Below, in pieces: positions 13,201-22,574 of a stretch of DNA of 64,000 bases (position 1 is the first letter of the stretch; each line of letters starts with the position of its first letter). The notes beneath the pieces are model-generated. The model ran no database searches, was not told the DNA's origin, and saw nothing but the letters and a program-made list of their open reading frames with translations. Both the position numbers and the translations under genes were made by a program. This DNA is from Brachycybe producta (lineage: Eukaryota > Arthropoda > Diplopoda > Playtdesmida > Andrognathidae): positions 1,788,356 through 1,852,355 of the forward strand of contig JAUPFP010000035.1 of the NCBI GenBank assembly GCA_036925085.1, written 5' to 3'.

Positions 13201-16200
13201 CTTCTAATTTCGACGTTACGGTCAGAATGCTTTCGGATTGCTTTCGTAATTATCTCAATTTCTTCTTCATCCTCAGAAGATTCGATCCAAGCATTTTGGC
13301 ATCTGCAGTGTCCACAACATCTCTTCTTACGCGAAGGTAAGTTTTTCTTCTTGACAAACGCTGTCATTTCTTTTTCTTTTACAGGTTCCGATTCGGATTC
13401 TTCTGGCGATGAGTTACCCATGGACTCCAGGGTGTCTCCAGTCGTTGGAACATTGGGTCCGTCCTTTTGGTAAGTCTCATATAGTGGTCTCAGGTTTGCA
13501 ACGTTTACAGAGTCCTCCACTAATCTTCCAGCTCGATTCTCGTAACTCAATCGGTATACGGTGTCCGATACTTTCGACACAATCGTATATCCCTGTCTCC
13601 ATTTCGTTAAGAACTTCTTGTTCTGTCCAGGCCTGATTCGCATGTCTCGTACAAGTACTTTCTGTCCGATTTGGTACTCGTAAGGCTTCTTATGCCTTTG
13701 GTCGTAGTACTTCTTTCGACGATCATGTGCTGCTTTCAGGTTCGCCCTGGCTGTTCTTAGTTCTTCTTCTTGGCGTTCTTCCGCCTGTTGTCGAACGTCC
13801 ACGAGGTTTCCTGCCTCGTTATCCACGATAACTGGTCGTTCTGGAACTAAGGTGTCTACTTTAGTTCTGGGCTCCCTCCCAAACATGAGTCTGTACGGCG
13901 TAAACTTCGTGGATGAATGTACAGATGAGTTGTACGATTCCAAAACTTCATCCAGTTTCGTTGCCCAATCAGTCTGGTTCTTCGCAGGAGTCAGATACTT
14001 TTTCATAGTCTGAATAATGCTTTTATTCGTCCTTTCGGCGAGACCATTACTTTGCGGATGGTATGCAGTTGTTGTTTCGTGCTCTATCTTGTTTATTTCC
14101 AAGAATTCTTGAGTGTTCTTCGCAACAAACGGCGTCCCTCGATCCGAAATGAGTTTCTCTGGTATCCCGAAGATTCTCTTTACATCTTTTGCTAGGAAGT
14201 TCATTACGATTAGTGCGGTTGTGCTTTTCACTGCTTTAGCAACGCAATATCGAGTGGCGTAATCGACTGCCAACAAGATGTGCTTGTTTCCTCCAACCGA
14301 CGGTACTAATGGTCCAATGAAATCCATTCCCCAGCAATCACAAGGCTTTCCAATGGGCATTTCTTGAAGGAACCCTTCAGGTTTCTCCGTACCCAACTTG
14401 TGTAATTGACAAATCTCACATGATCGCACATATTCGAATATGTCGTGCTTCATGTTATTCCAATAAAATCTTTGCCTGGCTCTATTCCAGGTCTTAGTTT
14501 GTCCCTCATGACCAGCATCTGGCTCGTCATGGCATAATCTCATTACTTCTGGGATGAGATGTTTTGGAACCACATTCACGAGTGTGGGTACGGAACTTCC
14601 GTGAAACACACAAGCGAACAACTTGTTGTCGTAATCGCAAAACAACTTATGAAGAGGTGACTCTGGTTGGTTACGCAACTCCTCACGAATCTTCAAAATC
14701 TCTGGGTCCAATTTTTGCTCCACCTTCCAATCCCATTGTAAGGTTACATTAAAGATCACACTGTCATCTAGGTCTTCCGCTTCTGGGATGGCCTTCCAGT
14801 TAACAGGCACTCCTGCTGGATATCTCGAGAGGCAATCGGCTTCGATGTGAAGTTTCCCCTCCTTGTAGATGATTTTGTAGTCGTACTCCTGCATTAGCAG
14901 CTGCCAGCGACCAAGTCTTCCTTCTAGACGTGCTGCAGTTTTCATGTAGCATAATGCGTGGTGATCCGTCACAATTGTAAAGGGCTTCTGGAACAGGTAC
15001 GGCCGGAACTTGGTGACTCCATAGATTACTGCTAGGCACTCTTTATCCGTCGTACTGTAGTTCTTTTCCGTGTCCCTTAGAACTCTGGAGACACTTCCAA
15101 TGATCTCCTTTCTTCGTTTATCCTCTGACTTCTGGTAAAGCATCGCTCCAATTCCGTATCCACAGGCATCAGTATGCATAAATATTGCAGCCTTCGGATC
15201 ATATACGGCAACCAATGGAGATTTCGACAACATATTCTTTAGCGTGCGGAATGCATTCTCGCAGTCAACTGACCATTCGAACGGTATATCTTTACCCGTA
15301 AGGTCTGACATTGGCTTCGCTATGTTGGCAAATCCAGGTACATGCTTTCGATAATAACCCGCCAATCCAAGAAAACTTCTGATTGCGGTTACATTGTCAG
15401 GAACTGGGAAGTTCTTTATGGCGACAACCTTATCTGGATCTGGCCGAATTCCATCAGGCGAGATCAGGTGTCCCAAATACTTCACTTCTTGGAATCCAAA
15501 GAAGCATTTCACTGGATGCAACTTCAGGTTTGCTGTCCTCAGCAGGTCCAAGATAGTTCTCAGTCTTTCCAAAAATTCTTCGAACGTTCTTCCAAACACT
15601 ACGATGTCGTCAAGGTAGACAAGGCACGTTTCCCATTTGTGCCCGGCGAGTAGGATGTCTAATGCACGTTGCATAGTGGCAGGAGCGTTTCGGAGTCCGA
15701 AAGGCATTCTTACGAACTCGAACAATCCTCGATGAGATGTAAATGCGGTCTTCTCGATGTCGCTTTCTTCCATCTCGAACTGCCAGTATCCACTCTTCAT
15801 ATCCAGCGTTGCGAAGTAGCATGCTCCTCTCATGGAGTCTAATGCATCATCAATCCTCGGTAATGGATAAGTGTCTGCCTTTGTAATCGCGTTCAACTTC
15901 CGATAATCTACACAGAAACGGTAGGAGCCATCCTTCTTCTTTACAAGGACGATGGGCGATGCGTACGGCGATTTCGATGGCCTTACAACCCCAGATTTCT
16001 TCATCTCCTCTAGCGTCTCATCAATTACGATGCGTTCCCCAGGCCCGCATCTTCGTAACGTGTCTCGAACAGGTAAATTATCTCCAGTTTCGATCTTGTG
16101 TTTGGTCAGATTCGTAGCTCCCAGGTCCTTAGATGAAAAGGCGAAGATCGGTTGGAACTCCTTCAGTAGGATCATCAACTCTTCTCTTTGATCATCTGTC

Positions 16201-17996
16201 AGTTCAGGACCAAGTTGAATTTCTTTCTCAAAATCAACGGGTGCTTCTCCGATGTCTCTAAAGTTTTCCTCTTCGGAAACTTTGCAGGCTTGCTCTTCTT
16301 CTAGTTCTTCTAGAAGTTCGAAGTGTCCAATAGTCTCGCGGTCTCCAATCCCCACGGACTCCAGTGTGGTATTCAGGAGTTGGACTTCCAGTTGTGATGT
16401 TCCATCCCCTTGTAGCACACTGCTGGCCACAACGATGCCTTTTCTATTAAAGAGACTATCGTTCGTTTCAATCATGAGTACTTCGTTTTCCTCAATGATC
16501 CGCCCTGCAGCTACTTTGAGGTTCAAAGCCTGGCCCGGATTTAACGTAATCCTTCCTTGGGCTTTTACGCAGCTTTCCTCTCTAGCTTTTATGGCATAGG
16601 AGTTATCCAGATGGCTATTCTGAGCACATCCCTCCTCTTTTAACTCTTTGAAGAAATTCCAGGGAAGGCTACTACGCGCACTTCCTTTCTTCAACAATTC
16701 TCGTGTTCCTTCGTAGAACATCTCATTAGCGAAGTAGATCTTGGAGGTCTTCATGGAAATGATGAGATCAAACGCAGCTCCCAGGTCTCTCCCCAGCAGT
16801 GCTTCTCGTTTTCCATCTATGATGAGCATCCTTGCCGTTACTTGCTTTCCGTTCAACTCGAACGTTGGCCACAACTGACCAAGTACTTTAATCGGTACCC
16901 CTCCTACTGCGCCTAATGCAGGTGCATTCCGGATTGGTCCATATCGAAGTCCGTACTCTTTGGCCATTGTGCCTGACAAGATAGTGAACCCAGTTCCGCT
17001 ATCCGCCAAAAATCGAACTGGTGTGCCGTCAACCTGAATGGTAATCTTGGCAACACTCTCATCGGGCGTAGTATCTCCTACCTCGATGAGTTCGCATGAG
17101 GTGAGTAGGCTGTCTACAGTGATTTCGACACTCTTTCGACAACAAGCCCTACTCCTCAATAAATCTCCAACTTCAACGGATTCAATAACTTCGCTGTTCG
17201 CAGGGATCCTGCTGGTATCATCTCCTCTACCGATAGCTGCATTTACAATAGCCTTCTTGGATTTCTTAGCATCAGTTTCGGCCTTGCCCGAGGCAATAAC
17301 ATTGGATGTTACATCTTGAGGGATTTCCTGAGCAACATTGCTTATCCCCGGTATACACGCCGCAGAATTCTGTTGGGTCCTTCCCTCAATTCCGACTGGC
17401 ACCGCAGAATTCTGTTGGGTCTCTCCCTCAATTCTGTCTTGATTAACTCCAGTTTCCATGGCTTCCACAATTCTCTTTGCTTCCTCCAAGCTATTCGCGT
17501 AAACTACCATAGCTTTCGTAGGTGACCAGATGATGGGTTCCGGAAATATCTCTTCGATGATTTCTCCCCTTCGACCAGTATCCTTTCGCAGCTTCTTAGA
17601 TTTTCGTGAATTCCGTTGTCGTTTTCCATTCGTAATGCCGACTAACAACTCCGACGATTGCTCAGGGAGTCCTTGAGTGTCCAAATCACATGGTCTCTTC
17701 GGTGCTCCAGCCTTTGGTCTAGTTGTGGCGACATTCGAAATGCCGACTAACAACTCCGACGATTGCTCAGGGAGTCCTTGAGTGTCCAAATCGCATGGTC
17801 TCTTCGGTGCTCCAGCATTCCGTCTAGTTTTAGTGACATTGGTAGCTTCGCTCACGCCCCTATTCCCCCCCAACAAAGCTTTGTCCACAATGTTTCGGGA
17901 ATTGGCGATCGCTGTTTCGTTTCGATTTTGTCGTTTTCCAGAGGGTTTTCCGTTCTTAAAGGGCGGTAGGCCCCTCTTTACTGCCACCCTTTCTAG
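10299..17996 (-). CDS. pol: Pol polyprotein of element A with ~1050-residue C-terminal extension
   Basis: Read by -1 frameshift from gag at 17996; 2565 codons. Domains in order (approximate residues): retropepsin with DSG in place of DTG (328), reverse transcriptase with KLNAITK, GLRNAP and YLDD (620-800), RNase H starting HTDACG (938), integrase zinc finger HHCC (1150-1195), integrase D..D..E in GMDFIGP (1222), SDRGTPF (1282) and LAERTNK (1317). After the integrase tail (about 1505) the frame stays open for another ~1050 residues. This tail has acidic and basic low-complexity parts, a CxxCxC-type cysteine cluster, a hydrophobic stretch near 1720-1740 preceded by an in-frame Met, charged helix-like segments, and a second hydrophobic stretch near 2440. 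I recognise no family in it. It occupies the env position but shows no clear fusion-protein architecture. Confidence 0.93.
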   Translation of the reverse strand, partial: LERVAVKRGLPPFKNGKPSGKRQNRNETAIANSRNIVDKALLGGNRGVSEATNVTKTRRNAGAPKRPCDLDTQGLPEQSSELLVGISNVATTRPKAGAPKRPCDLDTQGLPEQSSELLVGITNGKRQRNSRKSKKLRKDTGRRGEIIEEIFPEPIIWSPTKAMVVYANSLEEAKRIVEAMETGVNQDRIEGETQQNSAVPVGIEGRTQQNSAACIPGISNVAQEIPQDVTSNVIASGKAETDAKKSKKAIVNAAIGRGDDTSRIPANSEVIESVEVGDLLRSRACCRKSVEITVDSLLTSCELIEVGDTTPDESVAKITIQVDGTPVRFLADSGTGFTILSGTMAKEYGLRYGPIRNAPALGAVGGVPIKVLGQLWPTFELNGKQVTARMLIIDGKREALLGRDLGAAFDLIISMKTSKIYFANEMFYEGTRELLKKGSARSSLPWNFFKELKEEGCAQNSHLDNSYAIKAREESCVKAQGRITLNPGQALNLKVAAGRIIEENEVLMIETNDSLFNRKGIVVASSVLQGDGTSQLEVQLLNTTLESVGIGDRETIGHFELLEELEEEQACKVSEEENFRDIGEAPVDFEKEIQLGPELTDDQREELMILLKEFQPIFAFSSKDLGATNLTKHKIETGDNLPVRDTLRRCGPGERIVIDETLEEMKKSGVVRPSKSPYASPIVLVKKKDGSYRFCVDYRKLNAITKADTYPLPRIDDALDSMRGACYFATLDMKSGYWQFEMEESDIEKTAFTSHRGLFEFVRMPFGLRNAPATMQRALDILLAGHKWETCLVYLDDIVVFGRTFEEFLERLRTILDLLRTANLKLHPVKCFFGFQEVKYLGHLISPDGIRPDPDKVVAIKNFPVPDNVTAIRSFLGLAGYYRKHVPGFANIAKPMSDLTGKDIPFEWSVDCENAFRTLKNMLSKSPLVAVYDPKAAIFMHTDACGYGIGAMLYQKSEDKRRKEIIGSVSRVLRDTEKNYSTTDKECLAVIYGVTKFRPYLFQKPFTIVTDHHALCYMKTAARLEGRLGRWQLLMQEYDYKIIYKEGKLHIEADCLSRYPAGVPVNWKAIPEAEDLDDSVIFNVTLQWDWKVEQKLDPEILKIREELRNQPESPLHKLFCDYDNKLFACVFHGSSVPTLVNVVPKHLIPEVMRLCHDEPDAGHEGQTKTWNRARQRFYWNNMKHDIFEYVRSCEICQLHKLGTEKPEGFLQEMPIGKPCDCWGMDFIGPLVPSVGGNKHILLAVDYATRYCVAKAVKSTTALIVMNFLAKDVKRIFGIPEKLISDRGTPFVAKNTQEFLEINKIEHETTTAYHPQSNGLAERTNKSIIQTMKKYLTPAKNQTDWATKLDEVLESYNSSVHSSTKFTPYRLMFGREPRTKVDTLVPERPVIVDNEAGNLVDVRQQAEERQEEELRTARANLKAAHDRRKKYYDQRHKKPYEYQIGQKVLVRDMRIRPGQNKKFLTKWRQGYTIVSKVSDTVYRLSYENRAGRLVEDSVNVANLRPLYETYQKDGPNVPTTGDTLESMGNSSPEESESEPVKEKEMTAFVKKKNLPSRKKRCCGHCRCQNAWIESSEDEEEIEIITKAIRKHSDRNVEIRRKMAADDNQQQFSYLPGEDAMKFTREYGNKTNFTMETIGFVEEISEIPEETMKIDEKDVNSPMEFQMEVKNAEVIDETTKMDDDIDASDATDGNDVPNEEVNRERSMTLPSIEETRGRRDTLSEMSTSLAPLWIRVLLFIFFTTDSCAHVLYTCTGTIFWHLYDIKADYAVISHILESYNCIVDKLGKFYCLIWKILESIILFVQNLKELSTNIERIEKRSANESKEVRRSRKKHVNFGLRDPNTFPLSFSKRSTTMQSPLANLYEEVATTRQGCGHGVRGPTLQGRAHKRGRYFDQREEARPSSIVPIPGGSKLIFDAAAVALEKEIADGLWTCEAAPKMTKRQEAEQKAKILPGVIGAGQPNFFNAIKPGEFAPGGAEPRKWGKESDPNDTSEWTPADWERHSRRNRPPVPHRSVNEIWNEKGEYVRKSAALKQAEKAYMELVEPAAAKVKVAVPSLKRPVPLTSPPAAEVAPIKVLERKKNKPSRRHREAKRRREEGLTESAVAHLNQRTIKIDEAEVMMISVSQEVPKKLQGNNDEDNDVLYIDEEGMDLLEPEVAEPEAARTYVQLKTTNKSVDSPTTDPRAKYQEQLHQLVDLAVAYHQQGLSLTNNVYETNDGERVILYDSRIWGEETTLRSKVRDSGLPEDLLVRGVRRWRQPRPLVEQNRPSRGLRTKLRSEVKSFFCKAPNNAITLRDICPRTEGHLYKDDVVISSEMEAAGSEVEAPGCPRASTTLPEATEAVGIETKAKNESTKAMGAVPKRRPVKERLGLPLGAPTESLKVPDGKPITKPHRSTREDETILNNLFVQWQRKRTPRRHLYLGLFESNETPPRNSLPADTEVFIVVLVVRALSLILVINNRLDKTTVHYYNDVFHLEQNDDEIRRWMRQFFRWDQDRPIRIVRNPIRRPSLHDDRPYLMFDEATSHAEGRRSHRYYKGSAGAAEFLEMELRRGPESPAIGWADQMY

Positions 17997-18002
17997 TTTA
18001 AA
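17958..18002 (-). promoter_or_regulatory. Putative -1 ribosomal frameshift signal, gag-pol of element A
   Basis: The slippery heptamer TTTAAAC (18002-17996) is in the gag reading phase T TTA AAC and the very next codon is the gag stop TAG. Three bases later a stem-loop follows: 17992-17981 pairs with 17958-17969 (nine pairs including one G-U, one mismatch, two more pairs; 11-nt loop). The pol frame is -1 relative to gag and open from the heptamer onward. Heptamer, spacing and structure match known -1 frameshift elements. Confidence 0.8.
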
Positions 18003-19687
18003 TCAGCCGGGTTTTCCTCTCGCAGGAACTTTTTCTGCCCGTTCTCGCTGACGACAAAATACTGCTGGCCATCTTTCCCAGTGGCCATTCCATGTTGAAC
18101 AAGTCCAACGGTTCCATCCGCAACTACTTTCTTTGGGCAGTTTCTTGAAAAGTGACCCTTCTCATGACAGTGATAACACTCTACTGTGCTGAGATCTTTC
18201 AGGGTTTTACTTCCATCTTGCGTTTGCTGACCATTGTAGTTCTTCTTCTGCGGATATCTCTGGTTCCATTTACGACCTTGTTGCTGATTCGAGTTCTGGT
18301 TGGTCTTCTGTTGCGCTTGGTTATTTGAATTTGATGGAGTCGAGTTGTTCGTTGGGTCCGCTTGATCTTGAGTAACAACCGCGTAAGAACGTCCTCCGTC
18401 CATTACTGCTTGCGTCTGTTTGGCATTTTGGCGTTGGTTATTCTTCTGTGGACCCTTGGAGACCTGGGTCGTCGTTTGTTGACCCATCGTTCCTTCCGGT
18501 ATCCATAACCCATCAGCCATCAAAACTTCCTCGGTATCCTTGATATATGTCGTGTACAGCTTCAGATTGCTATTCGGTGCATTCTGTGTAGCATTACGTA
18601 TAATCGGATGAAGTTTCTGCCGAAATTCCACAATCCGGTATTTGTCGGTTACCCCCGGTAACACTTTTCTACTCAAGTCAAGGTAGCGACCCAAAAACTG
18701 ATTGGTGTCCTCTCCTTTCCTTTGGAGCATGGTATCCAACCTCAGCTTCAGTTGCACTAACTCGTCTCGACGTCCAAATCTTTCAATTAACTCGCTCCGT
18801 ATGAAGTCCCACGTGGTTTTCCCTCTATTCTCTTTGTAGAAATTGGATAACCAACGTACTACGTCCCCTTCTACCGCCTTACGTAGGTAGTAGGTCTTGT
18901 GGACGTTGCTCCAGTCCTCCAGATCTGCGATACTCTCGTAGTCCTCCAGAAAGGTGTATACAGACGTCAATCCTTTGAAGGTCTCCAGATTCCGGAGTGG
19001 GTGAAGACTCTTGTACTTCCCATCCAGCTCCTCACAGGTCCGATGACGATTGCAAATTGGATTTCCTTCCAGCTCTTCTACGCTGGGATCCTCACTTGTT
19101 AGGCTTTCATCCTCTAGCTGGTCCGGGTTCTCTCTCCGTAGAATAGGAGTCTCAGGTAGGCGACCTCTCTGGGTCCCTCCACTCTTCTTCAGCATGAGCG
19201 GCGTCTGGAATACATTAACCTGTCTTAGGTTTTCAGCGTGGGCCGACGAGGGCTCCCCTTCAGTGTCCAATCCAGGAATCACTGTATGACGCTGAGATTC
19301 AGCGTGGGCCGACGAGGGCTCCACTCCGGTATCCATTTCTCGGACTACCGTATGACGCTGAACCGTACTTACACCACGCCCGCTCCGGAGTAACATCGAT
19401 CCTGATGGTTGCTGGGCTTCGAACCAGGCCATCAGTCTCTCCCGTCTTTCAGCACTTAGATTTTGAAGGATACCTTCAAGTGGATCTTCTCCATCCATTT
19501 GGTTTGTATCGTCCTTCTCCCGTGTCTTCGACTTCGATTTCGGTCTGCCTTTCTTTCCTTTACCACCTGGTGTAACTCCGACATCATTGGTATTCTCTAC
19601 TGGATCTGTAGTGAGGTACCCGGCGCCTCCACCATTTTGTAACATCCCCGTTTCCGTAGGGTTAGTAGAGAGATCTCTACTAGCCAT
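17993..19687 (-). CDS. gag: Gag of element A
   Basis: 564 residues from the ATG at 19687. The central region has a Gypsy gag-like capsid segment (WLSNFYKENRGKTTWDF..LI.RFGR), and the C-terminal part a single CCHC zinc knuckle (CYHCHEKGHFSRNC) for RNA binding, preceded by a Gln/Asn-rich stretch. Both early in-frame ATGs (19687 and 19645) lie inside the 5' LTR, so the protein would start in the LTR and be translated through the primer-binding site (residues GGGAGYL). A start further inside is possible but no ATG is near the LTR end. Confidence 0.88.
   Translation of the reverse strand: MASRDLSTNPTETGMLQNGGGAGYLTTDPVENTNDVGVTPGGKGKKGRPKSKSKTREKDDTNQMDGEDPLEGILQNLSAERRERLMAWFEAQQPSGSMLLRSGRGVSTVQRHTVVREMDTGVEPSSAHAESQRHTVIPGLDTEGEPSSAHAENLRQVNVFQTPLMLKKSGGTQRGRLPETPILRRENPDQLEDESLTSEDPSVEELEGNPICNRHRTCEELDGKYKSLHPLRNLETFKGLTSVYTFLEDYESIADLEDWSNVHKTYYLRKAVEGDVVRWLSNFYKENRGKTTWDFIRSELIERFGRRDELVQLKLRLDTMLQRKGEDTNQFLGRYLDLSRKVLPGVTDKYRIVEFRQKLHPIIRNATQNAPNSNLKLYTTYIKDTEEVLMADGLWIPEGTMGQQTTTQVSKGPQKNNQRQNAKQTQAVMDGGRSYAVVTQDQADPTNNSTPSNSNNQAQQKTNQNSNQQQGRKWNQRYPQKKNYNGQQTQDGSKTLKDLSTVECYHCHEKGHFSRNCPKKVVADGTVGLVQHGMATGKDGQQYFVVSENGQKKFLREENPADLN
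19615..19634 (-). other. Primer-binding site of element A
   Basis: TGGTGGAGGCGCCGGGTACC, three bases after the 5' LTR. It begins TGG, complementary to the tRNA 3' CCA. The same 20 bases follow the 5' LTR of element B. I could not name the tRNA. Confidence 0.75.
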
Positions 19688-20487
19688 CTAGAAGTGTCGA
19701 ATGGATGTTGATGATTAAGTCTTTCGGTCTATTGGCTCCTGTGTTGCACACTTAACCACCAGGGACACAAGGGTCGGTACCTCAGGAGACCTGTGGTAGA
19801 GAATATTGTAGAGATGTCGTCTTACACTCGGCTGCTGGAGACTTCGTTGTCCGGTGGAAACATCGGCTACGTGGCGGCTATAATTCTAAGTCCCACTCCC
19901 ATAAAATGACTGAGTCCACACATTGAATTCGTATGTTGAAAATGCTCTTTTATTCAATAAACAGAGAGTCCTGTAGATTGAGAGATATCGCATCGGTCTT
20001 AAGCATAAAGACGGTCTGTCCGATCTGCCTGATCTATCCGATCTGTCCTCTCAATCTACAACCTCTTGTATTTATACTCAAAATACAATACAAACATCTG
20101 ATTATGATAACAAAGGCTCCAGGTGTGTCCAAGTCTCTTGGACACACTCGGACCTAGAAGTGAACTATCACTTGACAAGAAAACGAAAACATCTATAAGA
20201 TGTATAAATTATAACAATACAGAAGGATGTACGATCATCCTCCTATTAACAATTTGTAAAGATTCTCACGTCCAAAAGTTCTGCATCGATGGTTCTTCTA
20301 GGATCTATCCTATTAACCATCGATGTAGTACTTTTGGGCTATTCTTCTCATCTTTGGAGGGCAGGGAGTCATCGTCGTAATGACCTCCCGGCCACCCCCA
20401 AGCATGAGGTGAGAACCTTTCATCGATACAACTTGATTACAGGGTGTTTACAAAAACGGACGAATTCTAGACGGTGAATTCGTTACA
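19638..20487 (-). repeat. 5' LTR of element A
   Basis: 850 bp, TGTAAC...GTTACA, matching 9021-9870. It contains the TATA-like and AATAAA signals in the transcribed orientation and the start codon used by gag. Confidence 0.95.
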
Positions 20488-20872
20488 AAAATGTAAATCG
20501 TTACAACGAGCAACACTTTCTCAAACTTGATACTTGTATTTATTTATTGTAGTTAAATTTCTTTATGAAAGGTCATGGTAATGCCAGAATTCCTTTAAAA
20601 AAGTCATCTACAATTTTAAAATTTAATAACAATTTATTGCTTTGATACACAGTAGCACATGCAGCGATTTGGGTGCAATTACTAACTCACATGTCTAAAG
20701 TATAATTGCCAAACTTAACAAATTTAACAGATTTATCTTAACAAATCAAATGCTTTCTGTCATTTTGTCAGGACCGTATTTACCAATAGGCTGAGTAGGC
20801 CTTTTTTTTCCTTTTCATTGGAGCCCACTATAACATAGGTTGAACCATAATTTAGACTATTTAGCCATGTAA

Positions 20873-20975
20873 CACCCTGTATCTCGCCTTGTCTTTGGAA
20901 TCATAGCCTTGGGGTCCCTCGTACCCCAAGTGCCGCATTTCCGCCACTTCCCCCTACTATTTTTAGATGCCAATG
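20873..20975. repeat. Possible solo-LTR fragment
   Basis: Begins TGTAACACCCTGTATCTCGCC, close to the start of the solo LTR at 54368 (TGTGACACCCTGTATTTCGCC), but only about 100 bp can be followed and no target duplication is evident. It abuts the truncated exon 1 relic of the pseudogene. Confidence 0.4.
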
Positions 20976-21310
20976 TTTCAGTCTGCACACACAAATCAGA
21001 TACAGACAGTCTTTGGATTCTGGCACAAGTAGCTTCCAATGCTGCAGAGTATCTCATAGCACGCATTATGTTTAAGACCAAGAATCAATAATGGAACTGG
21101 ATATCTAAATCTTAATCGTCCCCCTACATATTTTGAAATTGAAATACTATGAAAACGATGTAACCATCCGTGCGTTTTTCTTCGCCCTGGTCCAGTTTAA
21201 GAACGACTACAGTCTACAGGATGACCATACATACCCTTTCATCCTCCCAAATGTATTCCAGTAGTTACTAAATACAGGATCAAAATCAATTGTGTTATAA
21301 AACACTGCAT

Positions 21311-22574
21311 TTTTCAAAAGTTATTCAGATTAAATTCGTATAGTGTGCACAGGCAACTACACTTCAGTATGTTATTCAAAACCTGAAAACAGAATAATAA
21401 TCTCCAGACTACTTTCAAAATAATAAATTTATTAATATAATTTCATAAAATTGACCTTCGATGTAAATGTTTAGATAAATTTACTTAGCCATAATCTAAA
21501 CATCAAAACATAATATACGTATTCCTTGTGAGAGGTTCAGAATTCTGAGAAAAAAAAAAAAAACAGAATATTTTCTTATGAAATCAGTGATCATGTGGAA
21601 TAGTCGGTCTCCTTCGAGTTGTGTATATTTGTACAAATACTGGTGCTTGCTGTCATGACCCACAAAACAGGATCTGACATGGCTCTAGCCTGGGGGCCCG
21701 GGATTAGGGGGGGGGGCTGGCGTGGCCGGTCGGCCAGCTAAGTGATATGAACAGAAGACAAAAAGCTACTTTATAAAATACTGACTTCAGCGCCGTTGTG
21801 TGGGTATGCCTTATATTCACACCTTGTGTAAACTCTCATAAAGGCGCCTTCGACAAGAAAAAGGGGGAATTAGTATGTGAAGAGTGGCAGAGTCTTGCAT
21901 ATACACTGACATGATATACTAGCATACTATCTATTGGGTACCGTGCTGGGTGTTGTTAAGGTATACCGCTTCAGATAAGGTATTTTTATAGCACCAATGG
22001 TAACATCTCCGGTAGTGCCACAGCTAGGAACTTTGTGCCGGAAACTACATTACAGACTACGCACAAAAATTTGACCCATTTTTTTAAATTTTAAAAAATC
22101 TTAAATCCTTGTACTTTTCCAAGCTTTTTGGGATATCTGGGGCTTAAAAATTCTTAAACATATTCTTAACATATGACCCCAAATACTGGTTCCCTCATTA
22201 AGCCTATGCTTATGAATTTTTACATATATTTCATTGTAATAATAATTAAGTTTTACCAGTTCAAATGATAAGAAAATTTAGTAGCTGTAACACAGTCACT
22301 TTGCTGTGTTTTTGTGCAAATAATCACTCTTGGGAGACCAGCTATATTTTAAATAAGTCTAGTTCACAATACCTTTCCTGATTCAAAGGAAAAAAAAAAC
22401 TAGCCACTATTGTTCAGAAGACATTGTCATATTTAGAAATGCCCTTATTTCCTCATTTACAATCATTTCTAAAAAAAATGAAATCATCTTACAACCAAAA
22501 ATAAAAATAAAACTTTGAAAAAAAAGCAACACAAATAAATATAATTTGGCTAATGACTCCCCATTAAAATTTAA
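21311..22574. other. Intergenic, flank of the pseudogene
   Basis: No gene seen. Near 21420-21500 is a degenerate copy of the esterase flank block (TTTATTA...AAATTGACC). A poly-G run is at 21706-21716. The remainder is AT-rich and unassigned. Confidence 0.45.

Larger units (their letters stand above)
9021..20487 (-). mobile_element. Ty3/Gypsy LTR retrotransposon A (full length, 11.5 kb)
   Basis: Complete element in minus orientation: 5' LTR 19638-20487, primer-binding site, gag, pol with protease, reverse transcriptase, RNase H and integrase in Gypsy order, a short G-rich purine tract, and 3' LTR 9021-9870. Both LTRs are 850 bp, TGTAAC...GTTACA, with no difference found on reading. The flanking 4-bp repeat AAAA (9017-9020, 20488-20491) is the target duplication. 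Identical LTRs and intact reading frames indicate a recent, possibly still mobile insertion. It sits inside exon 2 of an esterase pseudogene. Confidence 0.95.
8755..21310 (-). pseudogene. Decayed cholinesterase-like gene, split by retrotransposon A
   Basis: Three exon relics lie in the normal order. Exon 1 relic, 21310 to about 20975, keeps an ATG, a signal-peptide-like start and recognisable pieces aligned with HVFHGIPFAK..VGQLRF and SEDCLYL, but has an in-frame TGA and further frame damage, then ends abruptly. Exon 2 relic is in two pieces, 20488 to about 20600 and 9020 to about 8955, separated by the intact element A. Exon 3 relic, 8860 to about 8755, still reads VPSY..VVWP.YS after a TTTTAG acceptor. 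Joining the flanks of element A restores alignment with exon 2 of the paralogues around the ATATAAAA stretch. The whole copy is dead; most of exon 1 is missing. Confidence 0.85.

Noticed and set aside
10269-19289. Many plus-strand frames of 60-170 codons
   Set aside because: They are antisense shadows of gag and pol of element A.
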